A stretch of DNA of 64,000 bases, from NCBI GenBank assembly GCA_030490835.1, contig CM059972.1, positions 36,187,452 through 36,251,451 of the forward strand, given 5' to 3'. Shown piece by piece: positions 33,808 through 47,012 of the stretch (position 1 is the first letter of the stretch; each line of letters starts with the position of its first letter). The translations under genes were made by a program, and so were the position numbers. Under the pieces are notes generated by a model. It worked only from the letters and a program-made list of their open reading frames with translations. It was not told the origin of the DNA and made no database searches. This stretch comes from Annona cherimola (lineage: Eukaryota > Streptophyta > Magnoliopsida > Magnoliales > Annonaceae).

Positions 33808-33940
33808 GTTAGGCGATTGTCCAAGATCCTGCTCCCATTTTAGTGAGGGCGCCACCGGCCTCCAGCCTTCCCCTAAGCGACTCGGCTACAGGTAGAGGTG
33901 AGCTCTAGTTCTCGACCATTTTGGTCTGTAATCGCCTCAA
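33808..33940 (-). other. Conserved GC-rich block in the LTR leader
   Basis: The plus strand has CTAGTTAGGCGATTG, then GAGGGCGCCACCGGCCT, then CCCCTAAGCGACTCGGCTAC within an otherwise AT-rich LTR. Recognisable equivalents lie at 2430-2530, 19930-20080, 42238-42370, 49818-49950 and, on the plus strand, 22005-22110. Order and spacing are kept while the surrounding sequence differs, which suggests a structured leader RNA or a packaging-type signal. Confidence 0.55.
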
Positions 33941-35567
33941 CCATGAGCCTAGTACATCATTTTGCGCACACTCGTATGCTAGCAATGATTTTCACAAAAC
34001 TTAGCCCAGTCATTTGACTGTACTCTTTTTCAAGCCTCAGCTTGATATGTATAAAGCCAACTTAGTCCGTAGACTATGCCCTTCTCGAATTGAGAACTGG
34101 GCAGGATTATTTTGAAAAGAAAATAAAATATTTTAAACCACTCAGTCCGCAGACTATGCCCTTCTCAAATTGAGAACTGGGTGTGGTTGTTTAGAAAATA
34201 AAACATTTTTGTAAATTATTTTCAAATCCTGATGTTAGGATGACCACCCTTAAAGAGTTTAGAAATATTTTAATAAATCCATTTTACCAAACATTTGAAA
34301 TATTTGAGAAGACAATATTTTGCAAAACTTTAATGATTTGCTAAATAACTTTTGAAATTCTCATTTTAAGAAGCTTTTGAACTAATTCAAAACTCGTGGA
34401 GACAAAACTTTTCTTAATAACATTTTTATGAGCAAAACATATGCAACTCACTTCTATCCACTGTAATGGCATTATCTATTTTATCAACGTCACTTCCTTG
34501 TTACTTTTACATATATAGGAGTTTGCATAATCTTTTGATCGTTATGTAAACCTAAAATCCACCAAATCATTTTGTAAGACTGGTCACCCTTAAATCTTTT
34601 TAGAACATCAGAGTAAAGCATCTTCAAAGTGTTACAACTCGAAGAGTTGTAAAGCACCTTGATAGACTATTTCAAAACACCTATATAAATCTCAAAACAC
34701 GTATATAAATTCAATTTATGACATTTAATGGAAACCATTTTAAAACATCTATTTATTTCTAGAAACCATTTTGTAAAGAATTACATTTTTCAATAAAACT
34801 CCTTATAAACCACACATGTATGAACTTGCTTATATTAAAATCATCATAAAACCCACATCATATTTTCAAGATCTAAGCTTGCTTACTCTATAAGCAATTC
34901 TCTACATCATTAATATAAACATGATCAAGTAATTTTAATACTTGAAAATAAACATTGTGCCTGAAAATCCACGTACTTATCTCGTAATCAATTATGATAC
35001 CAACTTATTAAAGCAAGTTCAAAAGAATTTCATAAGATTCCTTTGAAACAATATTTTGGAAAGCTCGCTTGCTTACCTGTAAGCAAACTCTTTAAAATCA
35101 TTGATATAAGCATTTCCAATCTTGGCAACACTTGTTATAAAATAATTATTTTAAGAAGTATTGCTTGTTTCCCATGAAACAATCCTTAAAGCATTTTATT
35201 TAAGCTATCATTTTCAAAACATAGGAGGAAATCAATATTTTGGAAAGTTCGCTTGCTTACCTTGATCACGTGAGCTTCCCGGGTCAACCCTTTCTTTGCC
35301 TTTGCCTATACATGTAGAATGATATAACATTATTGTAAATTCTATTTGCTTTCATTCACTTAGTTTTCCAACCCATTTTCATAAATATTCATAACCCGCT
35401 TGAATTCTAAGTCGGGTATACATACATAACATACTTATGTATCAACCAGTCATTTCATCACATGTTCAATTCCCTTATTTAGGGTAACATTTATACATGT
35501 TATAACACATTCATGAATCATTCATTTGTCATCATATAAAGTAATAAACTTTCAACTTGTCATTTTT

Positions 35568-36480
35568 CACATATTGTGCTTATTCTTAAGCACTTAATTA
35601 ATATCATAAACCCCATTTATTAATCTCAAATTGTGGGGTTCATAAACCCCATTTATTAATCTCAAATTGTGGGGTTATTCAAATAGCAATATATTTCATG
35701 TGTTTCATCACATTTTTAATGCACTTTTGCATATTAACCTTTCACTTAAACCATTTATAATTTTTCCATACTCATCTCTTCAAATACGTTCATTTCATAA
35801 CACATAATTTATGTGTTTCTTAAAATTTTTCAAATCAGCAACTTGGCTTCTAATTCAGCATGATTATACACCTCAATTAACACTTATTTAGTGTATTTTC
35901 GCAGATTTTTAATCCACTAATCATAGGTTTCCAAAACAGCAACTTTGGAACCCATTTTTCACCTGTGTAATGTGTCTTTTGTCATATAACCCAAAACAGT
36001 TTGATAAATCTGAAATTTGACATATAACCCAAAATATTAAATAGCTGGATTTGTTCATAATTCACATATTGTGCTTATTCTTAAGCACTTCATTAATATC
36101 ATAAACCCCATTTATTAATCTCAAATTGTGGGGTTATTCAAACAGAAAGATATTTCATATGTTTCATCACATTTTTCATGAACTTTTGCATATTAACCTT
36201 TCACTTAAACCATTTATAATTTTCCCATACTCATCTCTTCAAATACGTTCATTTCTTAACACATAATTCATGTGTTTCTTAAAATTTTTCAAATCAGCAA
36301 CTAGGCTTCTAATTCGGCATGATTATACACCTCCATTAAAACTTATGTAGTGTATTTTCACGGATTTTTAATCCACTAATCATAGGTTTTCAAAACAGCA
36401 ACTTTGGAACCCATTTTTCACCCGTGTAACGTGTCTTTTGTCATATAACCCTAAACAGTTTCCTAAATCCGAAATTTCAG
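35568..36480. repeat. 0.45-kb tandem duplication and 36-bp direct repeat in LTR1
   Basis: The segment from CACATATTGTGCTTATTC at about 35568 recurs about 495 bases on, at about 36063. LTR2 and LTR3 have a single copy (about 44017-44420 and 51600-52010). Within the first unit, the 36 bases at 35605-35640 are exactly repeated at 35641-35676. Confidence 0.85.
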
Positions 36481-38673
36481 AAATTAATCCAACTTTTCCT
36501 AACCCAAATCTAGGTTATTAACATATATATAAATCTGGATCATTTCTGTATAGATTTCATATTTCTTTTTTATTTTTTTCTTCAAGTATCCACATATGTT
36601 GAAATCGGGCGTACTAAATTCTCAAAAACTTGAATTAATATAAAATAAATTGTTTTTGATCTGAAATGTCTACCATACCTTAATAACTACATTAAATAAC
36701 TTTCAAAAAAATTTCATCACGAAATATTAACGTAATATATTTATTTTGGCATTTTCACTGTGCTGGACAGTGTTGGGAGTTTAGGGTCAGCCTTAATCAC
36801 GTGAATTATGGGGCATATTTATACCCATAAAAACATAAATTTTATTTTTTCATGTGATTATAATTATGTCTTATATAGTCTGTAAAATTTTCATCCAGAA
36901 ATTACTTTTATAAAAATTATTAAAAATAATGTTCTACAGATGATCCTGTCACCCATTTTACCCTGTTTAGGTTAATATTCTCGTATTTTTAATCTGAATC
37001 TGGATCATCATTTTAAGTTGAAAATTTGGTCGTTCCTTAATTACTCCATCATAATTATTTAATAAAATTTTCATGCTAAAATTCATCAATTTACTATCCC
37101 GTTCATATTTTAGTTTACAACATCATATAATTTCCAGATTTGAGGTATAAAATTAAAATAATCATATACTTACTTGATAAAATGGGTAATCCCTCCTTTT
37201 CCCCTTTATTTTCTTCTCTTTTCTTCCTCCTTGGCTGGGCTAGATGCTGGGATGTGAGCTGCTACCTTGGGGTGCAAGTTTCAGCACTTAGAAAAATTTC
37301 CAAATCCCTTCTCTCACAAATGGACGTGCCCCCTTAATAGAGCTGGATTTTCCAGCTTGAGGGCCCCACTTGTGCTGCATTTTCCACTGATAATTAATAT
37401 GTGCTTATTCCCCTAGCTCACATGGCAACTTTTGGGCCATTAAAATTATTTTTTTCTTAATTAAAAATTTGCTAATTATCCATTGCATTAAATCATCCCA
37501 AATCTGTCCACCAGATGACGTCCACAATCAGCTGCTGTTTTCTAATTTTTTTCAACTAATTTCTCTGCCATTAAATGCACATTTATATTCCCTAATACCT
37601 AGTCTAATTATCCATTCATTTATCAAATTTTAAAAAATAAAAAAAATCACATTTTGACCACTTGAACAGTCACATTTTTCTGCTCCATTTTCTGATGCCT
37701 ATGCATGTCCCTGCTTTGTAGAAGCTTATCTTATCATTATTAATTTTTTTGCAGCTTTATTTAATTATTAATTTAATTACCTAGTAGTTTATGGAATTTA
37801 ATAAAAAAAATTATGAAATATACATAGAGCTGCCAAACCGTCCACAGCATCCAAGAGGCATGTTGCTGTCCATTTTTTCTTTTTCCATTCAATGGTCCAG
37901 ATCTGCCCATTTAGATCCGAATTTCACTTTAATCTAATGCATATTTATCCTCATTAACTCATAGTTGACTTTGGGTATTGATTTTATTAAAATTATTTAA
38001 CAAAAATCCACTTTAGGGGCTGGTTTGGACGTCCGTGCTTGCCATGTAAGCTACTCTCCCCTATGCTAATCACTTTTTGGTATAAAAAGTCAAAAGAATT
38101 AATCCTAATTTCGTGAAATCATAATCCCATCATCATTTTCATGATCAAATCCTTTCATAACCTTAATCTCATAATTTTAACCGTCCATTTCAAATTTCAT
38201 CTTAATCCGACTTTTCTAACTCAAGTTATGATCATTTTAAATTTTGGACGGTGATGATCAATTATCATCAAAATTTTTATAATATATCTTTCCCATGTGA
38301 TTAAGCACGAAATTATGTGCTTCCATCTCAATTTTCATATTAATCCGCCTTATGGGCAACAAGTTATGAATTTTCTAAGGTTTTCTTTACTAACTTGAGA
38401 ATTATCCTTTTAAATTCTCATAATCCATATCAAAAAATCTAAAATGATTATTCATGATGTGTTGGTGTATTTTAATCACCAAAAAATTATTCTAATCCCT
38501 TTGTCCCACATTAGCTTATAATGATCACTCCAATCATCATTGCTAATCATTAGCCCTAATTATCATAGTTTAGCAGAGTCACAAAAATTATTTCAAATTC
38601 AATAAATTTACTTATAAATCACATGTAAATGTTCAATGCATATATTGAATCTTACTTAGGTTGGGGTTTCACA

Positions 38674-38690
38674 ATCCTCCCCCCCTATAA
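38674..38690 (-). other. Polypurine tract, internal 1
   Basis: The minus strand reads TTATAGGGGGGGAGGAT just before TGTGAAACCCC. In internal 2 the tract (46575-46590) is interrupted by TT in the purine run, which may reduce priming. Confidence 0.85.
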
Positions 38691-39112
38691 TAGGTTTCAT
38701 CCCGAAACTGTCTATTCTTTAAATAATTGACAATGGCTATTTTATGAGTCAGTGCACCATCTTCTTCTTCCCATACTTATATCACTAGTTATTCGTATAC
38801 CTTTTAGGCCTATTTTAGACTGGGTATACCTCGGCAGACCACTTATACTTTTCTCCACTATCTTTGTGACCCACTTAGTGCCAGTCTATTTCTCCCTTCT
38901 TTTTTCTTGGTCGTTTTACTGACCAATTCTAAGACTTACTTCTTCTCCTCCATGTATTTCAGACCTGTGGGTCATGGCCCACGTATCTAACATGTCCTTC
39001 ATTTTCTCCTAAGGTTTACATCATACAAACAGGAAATTCCACATAATGATGTTATTTATCCTTTTTTTACTAGCAGTGCATGAATGATTACATGTCAGTA
39101 CACTATAATTGA
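38691..39112 (-). other. Internal 1 segment between PPT and gag remnant
   Basis: No domain is recognisable. On the minus strand the gag frame runs into a degraded protease start and then stops near 39113; this stretch is what remains between it and the PPT. Its counterpart is 46591-47012. Confidence 0.5.
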
Positions 39113-40060
39113 CTAAGTAACACCAAATTCAATCGATATTACTATAAAATTTCTTAAAATATAAATCATACCTGTCACCCTCTTTTCCTCCTGCTTTTGT
39201 GACTCATTGTAAGTTGATGCATGCATTTGCACTAACTTTGTAGAGCTTTCCTGCCGTTTGGTCTTTATAGCTTTCTTTTGTTGCTCCAATCTTCCAAGTC
39301 CGGGTGCTCTTTGTACCTTGTTTGGGCATTTTAAGGCAATGTGTCCTACATGGCCACAATTGAAACATTGTTTCTCTCGTATTTCACTTCTTTTACAATT
39401 TCTTACCACATGACCTGCCTAACCGCATTTATAACATTTATTTGAACCTTTTAAACATTCTCCGAAGTGACAGTTGTGATAGTTTTCACAAATTGGGGCA
39501 CATATCCTATTACACCTTGATTTCGTTTCTCTTGTCACTGTTTTCTTATTTCTTTCTTTTCCTACATTTTGTTTCTTGGTACTAAGATCCAATTGTTCTT
39601 TCTCTTGTTGAGATTCTTGGGTCTTTAGTGTTTCTATCCCATTGTCGTCAACTCCTATAGGTTCGGGTACCTGATTAGGAAGTACGACCTGTATCGGCCT
39701 AATTTCTTCCTGTCCTCTTAACTGATCCCGTTGAGCCTTTTCCCAAAGATCTTGAATGATTCCTACGGTTTGAGCTGCCCATTCCTGGGTAGCTTGTTGG
39801 ACGGCTTCCTTTACAGCTGTAACTACCCTTTCCGTTATTAATTCTAATTGTACGGGGTTATCTGAAGCGGTCCCACCTTCAACATTTAATTCTGGATTCA
39901 CATTTACCCGTTGTTGACCAGTTCTTGAGTTTAGTTGCTCTCCTTGTCTTGGTCGCGTAGACTTGCGACTGGTTTCACCCTTTTCTCGTTGATCTATGGG
40001 TTCTTCATCTGCCACTGCCTTTCCTTTATTCAGTCTAGCTCTCGCTCTTATGATAGACAT
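39113..40060 (-). pseudogene. gag: Capsid-less gag remnant with zinc knuckles, copy 1
   Basis: Starts MSIIRARARLNKGKAV. Residues about 70-115 include ITERVVTAVKEAVQQATQEW and AAQTVGIIQDLWEKA, homologous to the N-terminus of the element A Gag. The capsid domain present there is missing: the frame goes straight to a charged linker (ETLKTQESQQEKEQLDLS) and the knuckles, a Cx2Cx3HxGxC-like HNCHFGEC, then CYKCG, a stop at 39419-39421, and after it CFNCGHVGHIALKC. The stop replaces a Gln codon kept in copy 2 (CAG to TAG). The end VTGMIYILRNF...EFGVT resembles the beginning of a Gypsy protease whose DSGAT box has decayed. At best this would be an RNA-binding protein, not a capsid. Confidence 0.8.
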
Positions 40061-40940
40061 AATTCCTTTTTATACATAAGAAAAATATATCAGTACACCA
40101 ATATACTTTTTTTTTCATCTCATCACAACATATATTGTAATATATTCAATAAACCATTTTAACAGATGGGTTAATAATAATCACATCCATTCCACTTATA
40201 CCTTCTATACTATCATAAACAATTTCCTACCATCTTTGAGTAACATTTTCTTATCAGCTTATTATATCCATCCATCATATTTAATAGAAAGAATCAATAA
40301 CAATTCTTTCTTTCTCATATATAGTTATCATACAAGTAGTTGTACTTGTATGTTACTCTTTTTCATATTTATTTATTATACAAGTAGTTACACTTGTATA
40401 TTATAAGTATTTTTATACCTAAACATAATATGTCCCTTTATCCTTCAAAAGTCAAAAGAAACTTTTATTAATTTCATCTGCCACTTTCTTACTACATAAG
40501 TATTATCTAGTAAGAATGCTTATGCTAGACCAATTAGGTCTCTTTTTTTTTGAGTTTCTTATTATTCATAATTCTTAATATATAATTATCAAATCATCGA
40601 AGAAGGATTCCTCGACTACACACTTACCTTGAGTTCAGCTCTTTCGATCACTAATCCTGTCAATCATAAAAGATGGAGTTAGAACTACATATAACATGTA
40701 TTCCTTAAATATCCACCTTCTATCTATATTTTTCTGAGATCTTACCTTTTTCCTACTTTTCTTTTTAACATCACTTTTTCATAGTATTTTCCACTATGAA
40801 TCACCTATCTATCAAAATGTCATAGCAATTTTCTATAATTGTGACATTATTATGACAAATCATCATATGTTCATACAATCTTAAAATCAACACATCATAA
40901 ATATATCATATAATTTCAATCTATCCTTTTCATCATTTTT
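40061..40940 (-). other. Untranslated region between PBS array and gag, internal 1
   Basis: AT-rich sequence without a supported gene. It lacks ORF X, which element A has in this position. It contains the direct repeat CATACAAGTAGTTGTACTTGTAT / TATACAAGTAGTTACACTTGTAT at about 40330-40403, each an imperfect palindrome. The same sequence is at 47652-48520 with very few changes. Confidence 0.55.
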
Positions 40941-41120
40941 CCTATAATTATTCACCAATTATTGTTTTGACATCTAGCTCTTTGATATCAAATCCTTTCT
41001 TTCCACGCCATTTTACCAATCCTTGCTTTGATATCATGCTCAGTGGCATCAAATATATTCTTTCATCATCCTTTAGTTTCTCCTTCTCCCGCCTATTTGC
41101 CAATCTTTGCTCTGATACCA
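40941..41120 (-). repeat. PBS-like repeat array with true PBS, internal 1
   Basis: The true PBS is TGGTATCAGAGC on the minus strand (41109-41120), an exact initiator tRNA-Met complement, with five bases to the LTR. Behind it lie degenerate repeats of the same context: plus-strand ACCAATCCTTGCTTTGATATCA ending at 41036 followed by TGCTCAGTGGCATC, and ACCAATTATTGTTTTGACATC ending near 40974. Each repeats the pattern CCAAT-TTG-TGATAnCA, and the 41036 copy is even followed by an LTR-start-like GTGGCA. The minus-strand frame 40948-41151 is a product of these repeats. Confidence 0.65.
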
Positions 41121-41125
41121 ACTTC

Positions 41126-44100
41126 TGTGGCACCCCTGAACCAAGCGTCACAACCTTACCTCAAGATCTATTTTCGATTGGTAAATGTGATCAGGATTGT
41201 TGCCCTGAACACGCTGCGGGTTCCTAATTTGATTACGTCCAAATTTTTTTTTCGTTTTCTTCATCATATAAGCACATACTTATCATCATCCATAGTGGAC
41301 TCATCCATATCATCAGAAAATTTGTCATACAAGTATCTTTACTCTCATATTATAGGCAGCATATATATTCATAAATAGAAATTCACGTAGAATTTTATAC
41401 ATAATCACTTATCTATTTACATCATACATAATCAATCTCATTTCATTATAAGCAATACATTTCTTCCTTCATTCTTCAAACATACCAATACCTTTTAGCT
41501 TTGCTCCTTCCCTCGAGCCTTAAACTTGTCTAAGGTTGGGAAAACAAAACGTGAGTGATAAACTCAGTAAACAAGCATCATTTTTTTTCATTTAAATGCA
41601 TCCCTTGCCCATTAGGTAGGAGACACTTATCAAGTGATCAACTACCAATAGGAAGGAACCTTTTATAGAAATCTTCTTTTTAATACACTCATAAAACTTT
41701 GTGCATATCCCCATTTCGAGGATTTTCAAAAGTGATGTCTATGCATCTAAACCATTTTTCATGGGAACAATTGTTTGTCCCAAAATATTTTTCATCTATC
41801 ACGAGGACATGTCTATGTCCAAAAATATTTTTCATATGGCATGAGGACAATTATATGTCCTAAAACATTTTTCTTATAACCTTTTGCTCATGAGGACATT
41901 TAAATTTCTGTATAACCCAACTCGAGGTTATTTAAAAGCAATGCATGTACATAGAAATCTTTTATCTATGCGGACATTCTCATGTCCATAAATATTTTTC
42001 CATATAAACCACTTTTAACCCACATATGGTATCTTTTGAAAACAAAACATAAATCCATTTAAAGCCAACACCAATCCATTTAAAATCAAACAGAGTAGGT
42101 GCCCATTTTGGGACTTTTTAAAACATAAGGAACATACGTGTGTTCCAAAATCATATAGATATGTGTCTCTGACCCTCAGGTTGGTGACACTTAACAAGTG
42201 ATCGTCCTTCCCTAGGAAAGAAACCATTCATGTGACTACACCGCTAGCTAGGCGGTTGTCCATGATCCTGCTCCCATTTCAAGGAGGGCGCCGCCGTCCT
42301 CCAGCCTTCCCCTAAGCGACTCGGCTACAGTTAGAGGTGAGCTCTGGTTCTCGACCATTTTGGTCCCTAACCACCTCAACCATGAGCCTAGTACATCATT
42401 TTGCGCACACTCGTATGCTAGCAATGATTTTCACAAAACTTATCCCAGTCATTTGACTGGGCTCTTTTTCAAGCCTTAGCTTGATATGTATAAAGCCAAC
42501 TTAGTCCGCAGACTATGCCCTTCTCGAATTGAGAACTGGGTAGGATTATTTTGAAAATAAAATAAAATATTTTAGACCACTCAGTCTGCAGACTATGCCC
42601 TTCTCAAATTGAGAACTGGGCGTGGTTGTTTTGAAAATAAAACATTTTTGTAAATTATTTTCAAATCCTGATGTTAGGATGACCTCCCTTAAAGAGTTTT
42701 GAAATATTTTAATAAATCAATTTTACCAAACATTTGAAATATTCGAGAAGACAATATTTTGCAAAACTTTAATGATTTGCTAAATAACTTTTGAAATTCT
42801 CATTTTAATAAGCTTTTGAACTAATTCAAAACTCGTGGAGACAAAACTTTTCTTAATAACATTTTTATGAGCAAAACATATGCAACTCACTTCTATCCAC
42901 TGTAATGGCATTATCTGTTTTATCCACATCACTTCCTTGTTACTTTTATATATAAAGGAGTTTGCATAATCTTTTGATCATTATTTAAACATAAAATCCA
43001 CCATATCATTTTGTAAGACTGGTCACCCTTAAATCTTTTTAGAACATCAGAGTAAAGCATCTTCAAAGTGTTACAACTCTAAGAGTTGTAAAGCACCTTG
43101 ATAGACTATTTCAAAACACCTATATAAATCTCAAAACACGTATATAAATTCAATTTATGACATTTAATGGAAACCATTTTAAAACATCTATTTATTTCTA
43201 GAAACCATTTTGTAAAGAATTACATTTTTCAATAAAACTCCTTATAAACCACAATTGTATGAACTTGCTTATATTAAAATCATCATAAAACCCACATCAT
43301 ATTTTCAAGATCTAGCTTGCTTACTCTATAAGCAATTCTCCACATCATTAATATAAATATGATCAAGTAATTTTAATACTTGAATATAAACATTGTGCTT
43401 GAAAATTCACGTACTTATCTCGTAAGCAATTATGAAACCAACTTATTAAAGCAAGTTCATAAATTTCATAAGATTCCTTTGAAACATTATTTTGGAAAGC
43501 TCGCTTGCTTACCTGTAAGCAAACTCTTTAAAATCATTGATATAAGAATTTCCAATCTTGGCAACACTTGTGATAAAATAATTATTTTAAGAAGTATTGC
43601 TTTTTTCCTATGAAACAATCCTTAAAGCATTTTATTTAAGCTATCATTTTCAAAACATAGGAGGAAATCAATATTTTGGAAAGTTCGCTTGCTTACCTTG
43701 ATCACGTGAGCTTCCCGGGTCAACCCTTTATTTGCCTTTGCCTATACATGTAGAATGATATAACATTCATGTAAATTCCATTTTCTTGCATTCACTTAGT
43801 TTTCCAACCCATTTTCATAAATATTCATAACCCGCTTGAATTCTAAGTCGGGTATACGTACATAACATACTTATGTATCAACCAGTCATTTCATCACATG
43901 TTCAATTCTCATATTTAGGTTATACATGTTATAACACATTCATGAATCATTCATTTGTCATCATATAAAGTGATAAACTTTCAACTTGTCATTTTTCACA
44001 TATTGTTCATAATTCACATATTGTGCTTATTCTTAAGCACTTAATTAATATCATAAACCCCATTTATTAATCTCAAATTTTGGGGTTATTCAAACAGAAA

Positions 44101-46574
44101 TATATTTCATGTGTTTCATCGCATTTTTTATGCACTTTTTCATATTAACCTTTCACTTAAATCATTTATAATTTTCTCATACTCATCTCTTCAAATACGT
44201 TCATTTCTTAACACATAATTCATGTGTTTCTTAAAATTTTTCAAATCAGAAACTTTGATTCTAATTCAGCATGATTATACACCTCAATTAAAACTTATTT
44301 AGTGTATTTTCACGGATTTTTAATCCACTAATCATAGGTTTTCAAAACAGCAACTTTGGAACCCATGTTTTACCCGTGTAACGTGTCTTTTGTCATATAA
44401 CCCTAAAGAGTTTCATAAATCCGAAATTTCAGAAATTAATCCAAATTTTCCTAACCTGAATATATATTATTAACATATGTATAAATCTGTATCATTTCTG
44501 TGTAGATTTCATATTTATTTTTGATTTTTTTCTCCAACTATCCACATATGCTGAAATCGGGCGTACTAAATTCTCAAAAACTTGAATTAATATAAAATAA
44601 ATTATTTTTGATCTGAAGTGTCTACCATACCTTAATAACTATATTAAATAACTTTGATAAAAATTTCATCACGAAATATTAACGTAATATATTTATTTTG
44701 GCATTTTCACTCTGCTGGACAGTGTTGGGAGTTTAGGGTCAGCCTTAATCACGTGAATTATGGGGCATATTTATACCCATCAAAACATAAATTTTAATTT
44801 TTTCTTGTGATCCTAAATATGTATTATATAGTATTTAAAAGTTTCAGCCCGAAATTACTTTGATAAAAATTATTAAAAAACATTTTGTACAACTGATCCT
44901 GTCATATGTTTTATCCTGTTTAGGTTAATATTTTCATATTTTCATATCCATCATGATTATTTAGTAAACTTTTCATGCTAAAATTCATCCATTTACTGTC
45001 CCGTTCATATTTTAGTTTACAACATCATATAATTTCCAGATTTGAGGTATAAAATCAAAATAATCATATACTTACTTGATTAAATGGGTAATCCCTCCTT
45101 TCTCCCCTTTCTTTTCTTCTCTTTTCTTCCTCCTTGGCTGGACTAGATGCTGGGACGTGAGCTGCTGCCTTGGGGTGCAAGTTTCATCACTTAGAAAAAT
45201 TTCCAAATCCCTTCTCTCACAAATGGACGTGCCCCCTTAATAGAGCTGGATTTTCCAGCTTGTGAGCCCCACTTGTGCTGCATTTTCCACAGCTAATTAA
45301 TATGTGCTTATTCCCCTAGCTGACATGGCAACTTGTGGGCCATTAAAATTATTTTTTTCATAATTAAAAATTTGCTATTTATCCATTGAATTAAATCATC
45401 CCAAATCTGTCCACCAGATGACGTCCACAATCAGCTGCTGTTTTCTAATTTTTTTTCAACGAATTTTTCTGCCATTAAATGAAAATTTATATTACCTAAT
45501 ACCTAGGCTAATTATCCATTCACTTATCAAATTTTAAAAAATAAAAAAAATCACATTTTGACCACTTGAACGGTCACATTTTTCTGCTCATTTTCTGATG
45601 CCTATGCACGTCCCTGCTTTGTAGCAGCTTATCTTGTCATTATTAATTTTTTTGCAGCTTTATTTAATTAGTAATTTAATTACCTAGTAGTGTAGGGAAT
45701 TTAATAAAAAAATTATGAAATATACATAGAGCCGCCAAACCGTCCACATCATCCAAGAGGCATGTTGCTATCCATTTTTTCTTTTTCCATTCAATGGTCA
45801 AGATCTGCCCTTTTAGATCCGAATTTCACTTTAATTTAATGCATATTTATCCTCATTAACTCATAGTTGATTTTGGGTATTTATTTTATTAAAAATATTT
45901 AATAAAATCCACTTGAGGGGCTGGTTTGGACGTCCATGCTTGCCATGTAAGCTACTCTCCCTTGTGCTAATCACTTTTTGGTATAAAAAATCAAAAGAAT
46001 TAATCCTAATTTCGTGCAAGCCTAATCCCATCATCATTTTCAAGATCAAATCCTTTCATAACCTTAATCTCATAATTTTAACCGTCCATTTCAAATTTCA
46101 TCTTAATCCGACTTTTCTAACTCAAGTTATGATCATTTTAAATTTTGGACGGTGATGATCAATTATCATCAAAATTTTTATAATATATCTTTCCCATGTA
46201 ATTAAGCACGAAATTATGTGCTACCATCTCAATTTTCATATTAATCCGCCTTATGGGCAACAAGTTATGAATTTTCTAAGGTTTTCTTTACTAACTTGAG
46301 AATTATCCTTTTAAATTCTCATAATCCATATCAAACAATCTAAAATGATTATTCATGATGTATTGGTGTATTTTAATCACCAAAAAACGATTCTAATCCC
46401 TTTGTCCCACATTAGCTTATAATGATCACTCGAATCATCATTACTAATCATTAGCCCTAATTATCATAGTTTAGCAGAGTCACAAAAATTATTTAAAATT
46501 CAATAAATTTACTTATAAATCACATGTAAATGTTCAACGCATATATTGAATCCTACTTAGGTTGGGGTTTCACA
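41126..46574 (-). repeat. Giant LTR 2 (5.4 kb), shared by both internals
   Basis: It starts TGTGGCACCCC and ends GGGGTTTCACA. It has the same blocks as LTR1: 17-nt block 41191-41207, GC-rich block 42238-42370, splice donor 45070-45075. The acceptor-like site has CAAG in place of CAGG (41525-41534). It serves as 5' LTR to internal 1 and 3' LTR to internal 2. Confidence 0.85.
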
Positions 46575-46590
46575 ATCCTCAACCCCCTAT
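46575..46590 (-). other. Polypurine tract, internal 2 (interrupted)
   Basis: The minus strand reads ATAGGGGGTTGAGGAT before the LTR; compare the uninterrupted run of copy 1. Confidence 0.75.
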
Positions 46591-47012
46591 AATAGGTTTC
46601 GTCCCGAAACCGTCTATTCTTTAAATAATTGACAATGGCTATTTTATGAGTCAGTGCACCATCTTCTTCCCATACTTATGTCACTTGTAATTCGTATACC
46701 TTTTAGGCCTATTTTAGATTGGGTATACCTCTGCAGACCACTTATACTTTTCTCCACTATCTTTGTGACCCACTTAGTGCCAGTCTATTTCTCCCTTCTT
46801 TTTTCTGGGTCGTTTTACTTACCAATTCTAAGACTTACTTCTTCTCCTCCATGTATTTCAGACCTGTGGGTCATGGCCCACATATCTAACATGTCCTTCA
46901 TTTTCACTTAAGGTTTACCATCATACAAATAGAAAATTCCACATAATGATATTATTCATCCTTTTTTTACTAGCAGTGCATGAATGATTACATGTCAGTA
47001 CACTATAATTGA

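Larger units (their letters stand above)
32662..38673 (-). repeat. Giant LTR 1 (6.0 kb)
   Basis: It runs from TGTGGCGCCCC to GGGGTTTCACA. In plus-strand order it holds the 17-nt block (32727-32743), acceptor-like site (33061-33070), GGACAT minisatellite (33300-33560), GC-rich block (33808-33940), a direct repeat with units at 34063-34101 and 34143-34181 (TCCGCAGACTATGCCCTTCTC in both), a 0.45-kb duplication (35568-36480), splice donor (37168-37173) and the leader. It has an insertion-duplication not in LTR2. It interrupts element D. Confidence 0.85.

Noticed and set aside
40948..41151. A 67-codon frame (and its twin 48528-48731) as a small protein
   Set aside because: It runs through the PBS repeats into the LTR end; periodicity in the protein is explained by the DNA repeats.
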